DNA of 64,000 bases from Candidatus Opimibacter iunctus (GTDB lineage: Bacteria; Bacteroidota; Bacteroidia; Chitinophagales; Saprospiraceae). A model generated the notes under the pieces. That model did not search any database. It was not told the DNA's origin and was given only the letters and a program-made list of their open reading frames with translations. How positions within the stretch are numbered: the first letter of the stretch is position 1; each line of letters opens with the position of its first letter. Of the stretch, positions 28,235-38,477 are shown one piece after another. The stretch lies in NCBI GenBank assembly GCA_016716665.1, contig JADJVH010000005.1:62001-126000 (forward strand). Reading direction: 5' to 3'. A program made the translations under genes and the position numbers.

Positions 28235-31200
28235 ATGGCGCTGATGAAGAATTTTATACTGCCTGCATTATTTTTTTCTATAGCCGCCTCCGCCTTCTCG
28301 CAGCGAAAAAACGTAAATCAATCAGCAAGTCCCCTTTCTGTTTCAGTTGACCTGAATGCCTACTATGATTCTGTAACATGGCGAAGTATCGGGCCCTTTC
28401 GCGGAGGCCGTTCGGTTGCGGTCAGCGGGGTTGAGGGTGATATCTCTACCTACTACATGGGCACCACGGGGGGAGGTGTCTGGAAAACAGACGATATGGG
28501 AAATACATGGATGAATGTTTCCGATGGTTTTTTTACCACAGGTTCCGTTGGAGCCATTGCCGTGTCGGAGAGCGAACCGAACACCCTATATGTGGGCATG
28601 GGTGAACATGCGGTTCGGGGTGTGATGACCCACCATGGCGATGGTGTTTACAAATCCACTGATGCCGGAAAAACCTGGAAAAAAGCAGGCCTCGAACAGA
28701 CCCAACATATTGCGCGTATTGTGATTCATCCGCGTGATCCTAACATCGTATATGTCGCAGCGCAAGGCGCGCTGTACGGAAAGTCACAAGAGCGCGGTGT
28801 ATACAAATCAATTGACGGTGGTGTCACCTGGAAAAAAGTTTTGTTTGTGGATGATCAAAGCGGATGCGTAGAAATTTCGATGGACTACAACAATCCGCAG
28901 GTTTTGTATGCCGCCATCAACGAATACGGCCGATTGCCCTGGAAAGTCATCAGCGGTGGGGCGGGCAGCGGATTGTATAAAACAAGCGATGCCGGGGTTA
29001 CATGGGAAAAGATACATAATGGCCTGCCCAAAGAATTGGGCAAAATGGCGGTGGCGAAAAAGTCTATTTGCTGCTGGAAAGCGATTCTGACAAAGAACAA
29101 GGGGGCTTGTTTGTCTCTGACAATGCAGGCAAAAAATGGATGAAGGTTAGTAGTGACCATCGCCTGGTGCAAAGGGCATGGTATTACATAGAAATGTATG
29201 TAGATCCGCAAGACGAGCAGACGGTATACGTTTTGAGTGCCCCTGCCTTGCGTTCCATTGATGGCGGCAGAACATGGGAAGTGGTTGAAGGCGCTCATGG
29301 CGACCACCACGATTTATGGATCAACCCGAAAAATTCGAAAAACATGATTATGGCCGATGATGGCGGAGCATCCATCTCGCTCAACTACGGAAAAACCTGG
29401 TCCACCCAAGCCAATATGCCCACCGCGCAGCTATACCGCATCAATGTTGACAATGGTTTTCCCTACAAAATTTACGCAGGACAGCAGGACAATTCTTCAC
29501 TTGCCATTGCCCACCGTGAATTTGCCTCCGGGGGCATTTCCACCGAGAAGTTGGGCGCCTTCGGCCGGAGGTGAAAGCGCCTTTCTCGCGTTTGACCCCG
29601 ATGATCCACGGCATGTATTGGGCGGCAGTTATCTGGGCACCATTGAAGTATTTGATTCCAAGGCAAATGCCGGTACCAAAATCATGGCGGCCCCCATCCA
29701 ATACCTGGGCCGCGAATCAAAAGAGATGAAATACAGGTTCAATTGGAACGCTCCCATTATTTGGTCCAAACACGAACCAAACACCTATTACCATGGAGCC
29801 CAACTTTTGCTCAAAACCACGGACATGGGCAAAACCTGGACAGAAGTTTCGCCCGACCTCACTCGCAACGAAAAGGAAAAGCAAGGCAAAGGTGGCGGTC
29901 CCTATACCAATGAAGCTGTAGGCGCTGAGAATTACGGCACGTTGAGCTATGTCATTGAATCAACTCACGAAAAAGGAGTTATTTGGACAGGCAGCGATGA
30001 TGGGCTGGTGCACCTCACCCGCGATGGCGGAGCAACCTGGAAGAACGTAACCCCTGCAGGGTTGACTGAATGCCTCATCAATGCTATAGAGGTTTCTCCG
30101 CACGATCCAGCTACCGCCTACATTGCCACCACGCGGTATAAGTTTAACGACCATACACCTGCACTATACAAAACAACCGACTACGGAAAAACATGGAGCA
30201 ACATCAGCCAAGGCATTCCGCAAGGAGCATTTACGCGGGTCGTGCGCGAAGATGACAAGCGAAAAGACTTGCTCTTTGCCGGGACCGAAACTGGCGTTTA
30301 CATTTCCTTCAATGGCGGCCAGGAATGGCAGTCCTTCCAACTGAATTTGCCCATTACGCCCATCACCGATCTAAAAGTGCATCAGGGCGATTTGATAGCT
30401 GCCACCTCCGGTCGTTCATTTTGGATATTGGATGATTTGGGCCTGATACGACAGTATGCCGACAACACTGAAACGTTGGCCCTCTATAAGCCCGAGAATC
30501 CGGTTATCGCCAATGCCTGGAGCGAATTGGACGGACCCATAGCCGAGTTCAAAGGTTCGAATCCCTATCAAGGAGTAAATCCTGCCACCGGATGCGTCAT
30601 GTATTACCGCCTGCCCGAATTAAAAAAAGACGAACACATTTCCATCATTATCAAAGATGCTTCGGGCAACGTGGTTCGTCAGTTCAGCTCCTTGGCCGAC
30701 AGCCTTTTTGTGGCCTATGCCGGAGGGCCCTCACCGGAACCCGTTTTGTCAAAAGGCAAAGGCCTCAACCGATTCGTTTGGAACCTTCGCTACCCCACAA
30801 TGCCCGGAGTAACGGGTGTTTACATCGAGGCAAGCTTTGACGGGCACAAAGCCGCCCCTGGCAACTATTCCGTTGTGCTGAAACATGGTGACCAGGAACT
30901 GAATACCCAATTTGAAATCCTGCCCAATCCACTGTATGAATTGGATGCGAAAGCCTACGAAGACTACCATTCCGTCATGCATAAAATGGAAACAGAACTC
31001 ACAGAAATGCATCGGCTGGTCAATTCGCTACACGACAAACAGCTTCAGCTTGGGCAATTGCTGAGCAACCTGCCGGCCGATGAAAATTGCAAAGCCATCA
31101 AGACTAACGGACAAGCACTGTTGAAACAAATGAAGCAGTGGGATGAAGACATGGTGCAACGCAAATCAAAAGCCTATGATGACGTTGAAAACTTCCCCAA

Positions 31201-31408
31201 CAAATTCACCGCTGAATACCTCTTCCTGATCAACCATACGGAAAGCGACATTCCAAAACCAAACAATCCATCGCTCGACCGATTGAAAGAACTCAACGCA
31301 GAATGGGAAACCCTCCATGCCCGAGCTATCCAAATGCTCGATATCGAGATCCCTTCCCTCAACAAACAATTGTGGGATGCAGGAGTGGGCGCCATTTGGA
31401 AAAAATGA
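28235..31408 (+). pseudogene. VPS10/sortilin-like BNR-repeat protein with two frameshifts
   Basis: Three overlapping frames reconstruct one secreted protein of about 1,050 residues. It starts at ATG 28235 (or 28244) with the signal peptide MKNFILPALFFSIAASAFSQ and the family opening WRSIGPFRGGRS. Many BNR-type blades follow (GGVWKTDDMGNTW, GVYKSTDAGKTWKK, LYKTTDYGKTW), and then a C-terminal region of about 250 residues with FVWNLRYPTMPG. Frame breaks lie near 29045-29062, where some residues around MAV also seem missing, and near 29552-29557 (an extra base before TGGGCGCC). The family forms ten-bladed propellers and includes glycosidase- and sortilin-like proteins; the substrate is not known. 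The gene is broken as given, but the long intact remainder means sequencing error cannot be ruled out. Confidence 0.8.
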
Positions 31409-31536
31409 ATAGCCCATTAGCGTGATACATAGCAAAATCCCACCGGGGCCGCTAAAGTAAAAGCCCGGTAAGTCCGCCATAAGGGTTACTAAGCTAGGCG
31501 ATATTTTTGACTATCCGCTTGTGATCGGAATCTGAT

Positions 31537-31764
31537 ATGGGAAGGCCTGGTGGCTTCAGCTATCGGGAGGTTGTAAAACGTCTGAAACAGTTTGATTTTG
31601 AATTTCACAGACAGGCAGCAGGTGGTCATGAAATTTGGTAATCACCTGCAACAAACCGATATGCCATGGTTCCAAACCATACAGGAGATATGCCAGAAGG
31701 TACCTTGAGGGCAATCCTGAAGCAAACAAACATTACTCCAGAAGAATTCCTTGATAATGCCTGA
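31537..31764 (+). pseudogene. hicA: HicA-family mRNA interferase toxin, nonsense mutation
   Basis: ATG 31537 starts a 75-codon frame: GRPGGFSYREVVKRLKQFDF, then EFHRQAAGGHEIW, an in-frame TAA at 31639-31641, then SPATNRYAMVPNHTGDMPEG, TLRAILKQTNITPEEFLDNA and stop. The pattern of a small dsRBD-like fold with a G-H core and the ending TLRAILKQ-IT-EEFL is that of HicA (YcfA) toxins. A TATTTTTG -7 element at 31502-31509 precedes it. No HicB antitoxin is visible on either side, which fits an inactivated toxin. Confidence 0.75.
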
Positions 31765-31788
31765 ACCGATCGAAAACATCGGCTTCGC

Positions 31789-31907
31789 ACTATAGCGGAT
31801 ATTCCTAACATTGATGCTTTGTTCTTTGAGGCAGATTTTACTTCCTTGAAGATGCAATCCAGGAATGCCACATTGTGAAGTCCTGGTTGTTATGCGTCAC
31901 CAATGGC
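31789..31907 (+). pseudogene. Decayed gene fragment, homologous to 25664-25790
   Basis: It lies just after the HicA remnant and aligns with the fragment near 25.67 kb. One frame reads ADIPNIDALFFEADFTSLKM; the shifted frame reads ECHIVKSWLLCV. The protein family is not recognised. It may be the remnant of a partner gene that travels with small toxins. Confidence 0.45.
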
Positions 31908-31909
31908 AG

Positions 31910-32303
31910 CAGTGCGAACCCGAACAATTGTGCAAGAAACGAACAGTAACAACTAATTTTAGGTGACGAAGAGAGTTCGATTTTGTATAATAAAAAGGCG
32001 TATGCTAGGTACAAAAAGCGCGGGAAAAATAAATTACAGGTGATAAGCAGTGCGAATAATATTGGATATAAATATATAATTCTTAATATCCGTGGACATT
32101 GGCACAGTCGGGTATTCCGGATATTTGAAAGTCACGAAGGGGGATTTGAAGGAGAAGGGGGAGCCGGAGAGGGCAGAGGACATTTAGTAGCTCCCGATGC
32201 CCGTATAATAAATGCTCCCAGGGATATTGCGTTTTTCACCCTATAGGGTGATTGTCTCACACTGACCGAAAGACCACCTTTATCCCAAATAAAGATCCTC
32301 GTC
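31910..32303. other. Gap without recognisable gene
   Basis: About 390 bp. A frame at 31983-32246 is rich in Gly, Glu and Arg, and its composition does not look coding. The stretch around 32060-32100 is AT-rich. A promoter for the gene at 32304 must lie here, but no full TTTG/TAnnTTTG pair was found. Confidence 0.5.
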
Positions 32304-34433
32304 ATGCGATTGATAAACCTCACCCTGCTGCTTACTTTTCCTTTTACACTACTACTTACCAGTCTTCAAGGTCAGAGTGTCGGAATCGGCACAGCGACAC
32401 CGGCAGCCGGTGCAGCGCTTGATGTGGTTTCCACCAATAAAGGAATCCTCATCCCTCGTGTCGAGACTTCCTCCGTGACATCTCCCGTCGATGGGCTTCT
32501 TGTCTTCCAACCATCGAATCAAACATTCTATTTCTACAGCGGCGGTACGTGGAAGAGCCTCGGCGGAGTAATCGACTCCGATGGGGATACAAAGGTGGAG
32601 GCTATCAACCAGGCCGGTAATGATGAAATTTCATTTACCCTTGATGGCGTCGGGAAACTCATCCTCACACGGAACGCTTCGGGTGATTTACAAATTCAAC
32701 CTCTGAATATTGCCAGTGCCAGTACCTACCTGGGCTGGCAGGCAGGGCTCAATAACACGGGATCATTTAATACCGGAATGGGATCATGGGCCCTGCAAAA
32801 TACTACCTCAGGCAGTTCCAATACCGGCGTGGGAGCCAATGCATTAAACGTCAATAGCATTGGCGGGAATAATACAGCCGTTGGCCAGGCTGCACTGATT
32901 TTCAATTCTCTGGGAAATAACAATGTGGCCCTGGGACAAAATGCGATGAGAGCGAATACTTCCGGAAGCAGTAATGTCGCGATTGGTCGTGAAGCGCTGG
33001 CAAAGAACACTACGCGCGAACAACTGGTTGCTGTCGGTGACTCTGCCCTTCACAACAATCAATTAAATGCCATGACATCAAATGATGGTATTCAGAATAC
33101 GGCTGTCGGAAGCAAGGCAATGCTGAGCAATACCACCGGCAGATGGAATGCCGCGCTCGGATATCACGCGATGAAAGCGAATACCTCAGGCGTAAACAAT
33201 ACCGCTCTCGGACATGAAGCAATGCTCAAACAAACAATGGGAAGCGCAAACACCGCAGTCGGGACAGCCGCCCTCTGGGGCCATCTCACGGGTGATGCAA
33301 ATACTGCCGTAGGCAATGGCGCTATCGGGAACAATCAAACCGGCGGCAACAACATCGGCCTGGGTTGGAGATCGGGCTTCAATAATCTCACCGGCAGTAA
33401 CAATATTTTCATCGGGACGCAGGCAGGTTACAATGAAACCAGCTCTAACAGGCTTTACATCGAAAACAGCGCAACGAACAGCGATAGCGCGTTGATCTAC
33501 GGTGAATTTGATCAAAACCTGCTCCGGGCAAATGCTCATGTCCAGGTCAATACATATGCGCCTGGCCATGATGGTGTCAGAAGTATCATTAATCCTCCTG
33601 CAAACACCGCTACGGATAACGCCGGGGTCTATGGTGAAAATGCAAGCAGGGATTATTATGGATTTGGTGTGTATGGTAAGGGCGGATGGGTCGGTGTAAA
33701 AGGCGTATCGCACGGCACGGGACCTAATGAATATTTTGGTGTAATTGGCGAAGCATTAGGCGTGCATGGCGGGACAAATTATGCCGTCTACGGCACTGCA
33801 TCCGGTGGTTTAAGAAACTACGCAGGCTATTTTCTTGGCACGGGCTACTTCAGTGAAAATCTTGGCCTCGGAATCGACCAACCAAACAAAGCCTTACACA
33901 TTTACAAAGACAATGATCCAACCCTGTTACTACAGTCCAACGGTAACGACGAACTCTCAGGCCGTGTCTCTATGCGGCAAAGCGATCTCACCGGGGCCGA
34001 TATTTTCTTTGACGGCCAGTCTACCGCAGACGCGCTAGTGATCGAGACGTTTACTGGCGGCGTGAGCAATGGACGCAAAATGACAATGGATCTGAATGGC
34101 AATGTCGGCATCGGTATCACCGAGAATATCGCCGCCGGCCACAAACTCTCTGTGAATGGAAAAATTGCCTGCACCGAAGTACGTGTTCAGCCACAAAGCG
34201 CATGGCCGGACTATGTCTTTGACACAGACTACCCACTCCTGCCGATCGAGGATCTCTCGAATGCAATCATCACGCAAGGCCATCTTCCAGGAATTCCATC
34301 TGCCGTGGAAATTGAGGCAAATGGTCTTCAGCTCGGTGAAATGCAGGCGATGATGATGGAAAAGATTGAAGAGCTCACGCTGTATATTATTGATCTTCAA
34401 AAACAAATTCAGGCGTTGAAAGATCAGCACTGA
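32304..34433 (+). CDS. Secreted fibre-like protein with YadA-head-type repeats
   Basis: 709 residues. After a signal peptide (MRLINLTLLLTFPFTLLLT) comes QSVGIGTATPAAGAALDVVS, the usual opening of Bacteroidota tail-fibre-like proteins. Residues of about 135-380 are tandem repeats of about 22-24 residues (NTGVGANALNVNSIGGNNTA, GSSNVAIGREALAKNT), like the left-handed coil of YadA heads. The C-terminal part (NGKIACTEVRVQ, WPDYVFDTDYPLLPIEDLSN, QGHLPGIPSAVEIEANGLQL) ends in a short coiled coil. It has no Peptidase S74 domain, unlike its relative at 61.9 kb. Likely a trimeric surface or secreted fibre; its target is unknown. Confidence 0.8.
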   Translation: MRLINLTLLLTFPFTLLLTSLQGQSVGIGTATPAAGAALDVVSTNKGILIPRVETSSVTSPVDGLLVFQPSNQTFYFYSGGTWKSLGGVIDSDGDTKVEAINQAGNDEISFTLDGVGKLILTRNASGDLQIQPLNIASASTYLGWQAGLNNTGSFNTGMGSWALQNTTSGSSNTGVGANALNVNSIGGNNTAVGQAALIFNSLGNNNVALGQNAMRANTSGSSNVAIGREALAKNTTREQLVAVGDSALHNNQLNAMTSNDGIQNTAVGSKAMLSNTTGRWNAALGYHAMKANTSGVNNTALGHEAMLKQTMGSANTAVGTAALWGHLTGDANTAVGNGAIGNNQTGGNNIGLGWRSGFNNLTGSNNIFIGTQAGYNETSSNRLYIENSATNSDSALIYGEFDQNLLRANAHVQVNTYAPGHDGVRSIINPPANTATDNAGVYGENASRDYYGFGVYGKGGWVGVKGVSHGTGPNEYFGVIGEALGVHGGTNYAVYGTASGGLRNYAGYFLGTGYFSENLGLGIDQPNKALHIYKDNDPTLLLQSNGNDELSGRVSMRQSDLTGADIFFDGQSTADALVIETFTGGVSNGRKMTMDLNGNVGIGITENIAAGHKLSVNGKIACTEVRVQPQSAWPDYVFDTDYPLLPIEDLSNAIITQGHLPGIPSAVEIEANGLQLGEMQAMMMEKIEELTLYIIDLQKQIQALKDQH

Positions 34434-34458
34434 TTTTTTTGCAAATCTGTTTGACGAA

Positions 34459-35715
34459 ATGAAATATCATCAGGTAATGATCCTCAGTCGTATTCTCACC
34501 ATAATCATGTGCGCAGGACTTTGTGTCGGGTTCAGATCGCACGTGGAGTGCATATCCGCAATACCAGGCGTAACATATTCCCCGTTGTTATACAACATCC
34601 AGCCACCGCCGGAGCAGGAATTAGACTGCAAACACGTATCCTCATATCAAAACGTCAGGGAAATGTTTGCCGTCAGTGGTCTGAAACTTAAAATTCCTGT
34701 GTATGCGCACAGGTTTCTGGCTACAGATCCGATATGTGATTTTGTTCATCCGTTTTATACTGCCAGCGAAGGAGATATTATGCAGGAAATCACAGCAGCC
34801 AATACGATGTACAATCAGATTGGTCTCAACGTAGAACTTGTACTGCTCGACATCCTTGAGCACCGAAGCGATTCTGCGATCGTCATGAACTTCCTCGATT
34901 GTATTTCGACAGGATATCATGAAACATATGATCAGAGCTTTTGGAACCGCTACGGTATCGCCGGTGCGATCAATTTATTCTGTGTGGATTCCGATTCGCC
35001 TTCTGCTCAGCACGCGAATTTTCCTGGTGATGCAACACCGAATATGGTCGTGCTGAAGTATTATAACAACGGTTGGTCCACGCTGCACGAGCTTGGACAC
35101 ACCTTCAATCTTTTGCACACTTTTGAGACTTCTTTTGGATCTGAGGAGGTCACAAGGGTCCCGGGTGACCCGTGCTACAACGCCAATACTGCAGGAGATC
35201 AGCTCGCTGATACCGAAGCGACCATCAACCTCGAGTTCCTTGATGAAATGATCGTCGCGCAGGACGACCCGGGTTGCGATTTGGAAGCTACATGCGCGTG
35301 TCAGTTTCACTATGTAAACGCACCCACCGATGGATGTAACGTCCCACTAGTGATGAATAACAATGTTTGGGGAAACATGATGAACTATGGAAGCCGTAAT
35401 TGTTCGCGCGTCTTTACACAGGGCCAGGTCGATCGGATGTGGAATGGGATAATGACAAAAATTGAGTTGGGACATTTCAACTTCTGTCTGTTGCTGCCAC
35501 CGGACAACTGCTTACCTGTGTATGTTTCAGCGGGGGCAGTAATCACAAATGGACAATATATCGAGACGTCCGGTCTCATTCTGGTGAGCGACCATATCAA
35601 CTCACCCGGACAGAAAACACATATGCGCTCAGCTCTGACACTGCTCACAGATGGTTTTCAGGCAGTCGAAGGCTCCGAAGTGTTTATCAGGTACGATCCA
35701 TGTAATTGCAACTAG
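34459..35715 (+). CDS. M43 (pappalysin-like) zinc metalloprotease
   Basis: 418 residues starting 25 nt after the fibre gene, so probably co-transcribed with it. A hydrophobic N-terminus (ILTIIMCAGLCVGFRS) acts as signal peptide. The metzincin motif HELGHTFNLLH lies at 210-220 (His210, Glu211, His214, His220), and the Met-turn region is NMMNYGSR. The central part has many Cys, as in M43B enzymes. No sorting domain is evident at the C-terminus. It is likely an extracellular protease of unknown substrate. Confidence 0.88.
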   Translation: MKYHQVMILSRILTIIMCAGLCVGFRSHVECISAIPGVTYSPLLYNIQPPPEQELDCKHVSSYQNVREMFAVSGLKLKIPVYAHRFLATDPICDFVHPFYTASEGDIMQEITAANTMYNQIGLNVELVLLDILEHRSDSAIVMNFLDCISTGYHETYDQSFWNRYGIAGAINLFCVDSDSPSAQHANFPGDATPNMVVLKYYNNGWSTLHELGHTFNLLHTFETSFGSEEVTRVPGDPCYNANTAGDQLADTEATINLEFLDEMIVAQDDPGCDLEATCACQFHYVNAPTDGCNVPLVMNNNVWGNMMNYGSRNCSRVFTQGQVDRMWNGIMTKIELGHFNFCLLLPPDNCLPVYVSAGAVITNGQYIETSGLILVSDHINSPGQKTHMRSALTLLTDGFQAVEGSEVFIRYDPCNCN

Positions 35716-36016
35716 CTCGATACTTCCTCAAGAGCCCACAGTGTATGCCTGACCAAGGTTCATATATCATCATTCTGCTATCGCAAGTCACGCCCTTTAT
35801 TATCTGGCTTGCAGAGGGTCGTAGCAGGGCGGAGTCATGAACTTGTAAGATCAGCGCGTCGAATTATCGACCTCCTGCTGAGGTTACATCCTAGCACTTT
35901 AGTCATGCATTTGTCGGAAAGGTGCAACAAGCCCGTACATATTGGATGGTTTATGGTAATTTGGGGTGCAGGTATAAATAAGTTATGTGCAACCCAAGAC
36001 AGTCAACTTACAAATA
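35716..36016. other. Intergenic region with partial leader sequence
   Basis: It holds no gene. From about 35966 the sequence GGTGCAGGTATAAATAA resembles the last part of leader copies A and B (GTTGCGGGTATTTACAA) and ends in GTTATGTGC, the 5' core of cassette unit 4. The full leader is not present here. Confidence 0.5.
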
Positions 36017-37365
36017 ATGAACAGACTAACTAACTTTATACTTTTTGTTGCACTACTCAACTTGTTGACAAGTTGTAGCGGACAGACAAAAGACAATTCA
36101 GCAACACTAAAAAATACCGACACAAAAGAACTTGTAGGCGGTGGTTGTGATGGCTGCGAAAATATGTATGTTGGAATGCCAACTAACATTTCATCTGTGG
36201 ACACAAGTGCAGGTTGGACAGAAAAAGGACAGAAACTTTTAGTAACAGGCAAAGTTTTTAAAATTGACGGAAAGACACCAGCACCAAATGTTATTATTTA
36301 TTATTGGCAAACAGATAATAACGGCTACTATTCATCAAAACAAGGAATGGTCGAAAAAGCAAAACGACATGGACACATTCGGGGTTGGGTAAAGACAGAT
36401 AAAAATGGTAAATACTCAATTTACACCATTAAACCTGCACCTTATCCAAATGAAAATATTCCAGCACATATTCATACTTCTATCAAAGAACCAAACGTTG
36501 ACAATGAATACTACATTGACGAATTTGTTTTTGATGATGATAAATTTCTGACAGGCGAAAAAAGAAAAGCACTTCAAAATCGAGGTGGTACAGGGATTTT
36601 GAGAGTTTTAATTTCAGGCGACATACAAATTGCTGAACACAATATTATTTTGGGGCTTAACATTCCAAATTACCCAGAAAAAATTAAATCAGAAAAGCAA
36701 TCAGGACTTGAAATTGGCGAAGACAATCCATCTTTTATTCCTTACCATGCTTTTGGCCCTGACAAAGGAACAAGAACCTGTCCAGTTTGCAAGTATGGAC
36801 GATATCAAGGAATAGTATACTTCGTTGGTAATAGTCCAAATTGGGACGACATTAAAAAGTGGCTGACTTTTTTAGAGCAAGAAAGTGTAACACGAAGTAA
36901 ATATTTGAAAGCATATTTTGTTTACGGAAATGAAAAAGATTACAACAAAGACACACGACAAAAAGAATTAGAAAAAATTGGAATTGAACTCAACTTAAAA
37001 AACGTTGCTTTAACTTTTGTGCCTTCAATGACCGACTCAGAAAGCGAAGTAAATCTCAACAAAATAGATCCTAATGCGAAAAACACGTTTATAATTTACA
37101 GGCATAGAACAATTATAGACAAGTATATTGACCTCAAGCCAACGGAAGAAAATTTTAAAATCATAAAAGCAACATTAGACAAAACGAAGAGTGAATATTT
37201 CAACTTACAAGAACCAAAGCACAACTAAAAAATGGGCTGCACATAACATCGGTTTGGCAATATGCCAGCTGATGTGCTTCTATGAAACATTAGTGCAAGG
37301 TTCAACAATAGGGATTCTATTGAAGATTTGTGTTAAAATCCGCCATGTCGCCGAGCCAGAAAACA
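35983..37365 (+). mobile_element. Integron-cassette-like unit 4 (dioxygenase-like gene)
   Basis: The 5' core GTTATGTGC (35982-35990) is the exact reverse complement of GCACATAAC (37239-37247), which follows the gene. The core differs from those of units 1 to 3, yet each pair matches within its own unit, which is the expected mark of cassette circularisation. The gene inside is strongly AT-rich compared with the flanking metalloprotease and mvaD genes. Confidence 0.65.
36017..37228 (+). CDS. Lipoprotein: intradiol dioxygenase-like domain plus thioredoxin-like domain
   Basis: 403 residues from ATG 36017; a start further upstream would fall in the cassette core. A lipobox (LLTSC) predicts a membrane anchor. 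Residues of about 70-210 resemble the core of intradiol ring-cleavage dioxygenases: GKVFKIDGKTPAPNVIIYYW, RHGHIRGWVKTDKNGKYSIY, IPAHIHTSIKEP. The His and Tyr candidates for iron binding are there, but activity is not proven. Residues of about 250-400 carry CPVC and a fold like a thioredoxin relative (YFVGNSPNWDDIKKWLTF, then TFIIYRHRTIIDKYIDLKP). The CPVC pair could be redox-active. The combination on a mobile-looking cassette is unusual. Confidence 0.75.
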   Translation: MNRLTNFILFVALLNLLTSCSGQTKDNSATLKNTDTKELVGGGCDGCENMYVGMPTNISSVDTSAGWTEKGQKLLVTGKVFKIDGKTPAPNVIIYYWQTDNNGYYSSKQGMVEKAKRHGHIRGWVKTDKNGKYSIYTIKPAPYPNENIPAHIHTSIKEPNVDNEYYIDEFVFDDDKFLTGEKRKALQNRGGTGILRVLISGDIQIAEHNIILGLNIPNYPEKIKSEKQSGLEIGEDNPSFIPYHAFGPDKGTRTCPVCKYGRYQGIVYFVGNSPNWDDIKKWLTFLEQESVTRSKYLKAYFVYGNEKDYNKDTRQKELEKIGIELNLKNVALTFVPSMTDSESEVNLNKIDPNAKNTFIIYRHRTIIDKYIDLKPTEENFKIIKATLDKTKSEYFNLQEPKHN

Positions 37366-37371
37366 TTCAAG
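37239..37371 (+). other. attC-like imperfect hairpin 3
   Basis: The arm GGTTTGGCAATATGCC (37251-37266) faces GCCATGTCGCCGAGCC (37342-37357). Eleven of 16 positions pair directly and four more can pair as G-T. The outer ends are GCACATAAC and AAAACATTCAAGC, the latter with A where G is usual at the cut site. It is more decayed than hairpins 1 and 2. Confidence 0.5.
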
Positions 37372-37388
37372 CACAAAAAAAATACTCA

Positions 37389-38426
37389 CTAAACTTTCTC
37401 CGGACCATTTCCAACGTGGTCCTTTATATACCTTCCTTCAGCGCAATAGGTTGTAAGTGTACTTTTTACCCACTCCAATATTGTAGCAGTATATTCTTTA
37501 GGATAAAGCAAGTGTACGTTTGGTCCTGCATCAAGGGTGAAACAAACAGGTATGCCGGTTTCCTTGCGGTAGTGCCAGATTTCTTTGATGAGGGATATGG
37601 TGCCTGGCTCCATCAGAATAAAAGGGGTGTCGCCACTCATCATCAGTGCATGTAGTTGTAGTGCCTCTGACTCAACGATAGTGATGAATTGATCAAGGGC
37701 ATCGGGGCGGCGCATGATATCACAGAGCTTGAGGAGATTGTTTTTTGCTTCTGCATAGCGGGTATCAGCATAGGCCAGCCCTTCCATCAATTTGTGGCCT
37801 GCGGTGCTGGAGACTGCTTTTTCCTTAGTGCTGACGATGAGGATCGTGTCCTGAAAATCATGATAGACTGGAGCAATTTCATTGCCCCACGGAATAGCGT
37901 ATTCATCACTGCTATCGGCTATGCCAGAGGAGGCACCCCACAAAGCAGCAACGGGATAAACAGATCTGCATGCACTACCCGACCCCAGTCGAGCCACTTC
38001 AGATGCTCTGCACCACCAATCTGCATCTTGGCCATGATCTTGGCCATTTAGCTGATCATGAATATCCGTCAGACACAGAGCCAATGCACTCATGGCGCTG
38101 GCAGAGGATGCAATGCCCGCTCCATGTGGAAAGGTGTTGACAGAATCGATCACTATTGAGGCTTGAGCCAACCAGGGAAAGCGATCACTGACGAGGGAGA
38201 AGAAGGTCTTAATCTTAAGTTCGAACGGTGGACGAGGTGTTCCGTCATACATGACCACCAGCCCGGGAGTGGATGCTTCCGGTGTCACCTCCAGTTTCAT
38301 CTGTGTATGGCAGGCTGATAGTGTAAAACTCAGCGATGGATTGCGTGGCAACTGCAGGCTGTGTTTGCCCCAGTATTTGATCAATGCAATATTTGACGGA
38401 GAGCGCCAGGAAGAAGTATAGGTCAT
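37389..38426 (-). CDS. mvaD: Diphosphomevalonate decarboxylase
   Basis: 345 residues, a GHMP-family enzyme. It converts mevalonate diphosphate to isopentenyl diphosphate with ATP, the last step of the mevalonate pathway. The family motif SNIALIKYWGK is at 10-20, the phosphate-binding loop is PHGAGIASSASAMSAL near 100, and the segment GSGSACRSVYP follows. The length is normal. It ends only 17 nt beyond the cassette hairpin on the other strand. Other mevalonate genes are not in view. Confidence 0.93.
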   Translation of the reverse strand: MTYTSSWRSPSNIALIKYWGKHSLQLPRNPSLSFTLSACHTQMKLEVTPEASTPGLVVMYDGTPRPPFELKIKTFFSLVSDRFPWLAQASIVIDSVNTFPHGAGIASSASAMSALALCLTDIHDQLNGQDHGQDADWWCRASEVARLGSGSACRSVYPVAALWGASSGIADSSDEYAIPWGNEIAPVYHDFQDTILIVSTKEKAVSSTAGHKLMEGLAYADTRYAEAKNNLLKLCDIMRRPDALDQFITIVESEALQLHALMMSGDTPFILMEPGTISLIKEIWHYRKETGIPVCFTLDAGPNVHLLYPKEYTATILEWVKSTLTTYCAEGRYIKDHVGNGPEKV

Positions 38427-38477
38427 TCGGCCACAAGATTGACCGGTAAAAATACTATTCCATGGTGGATAGGGGCA

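Noticed and set aside
31983..32246. Small Gly/Glu-rich protein gene
   Set aside because: Composition is biased, no start context or homology is visible, and it lies in a decayed region.
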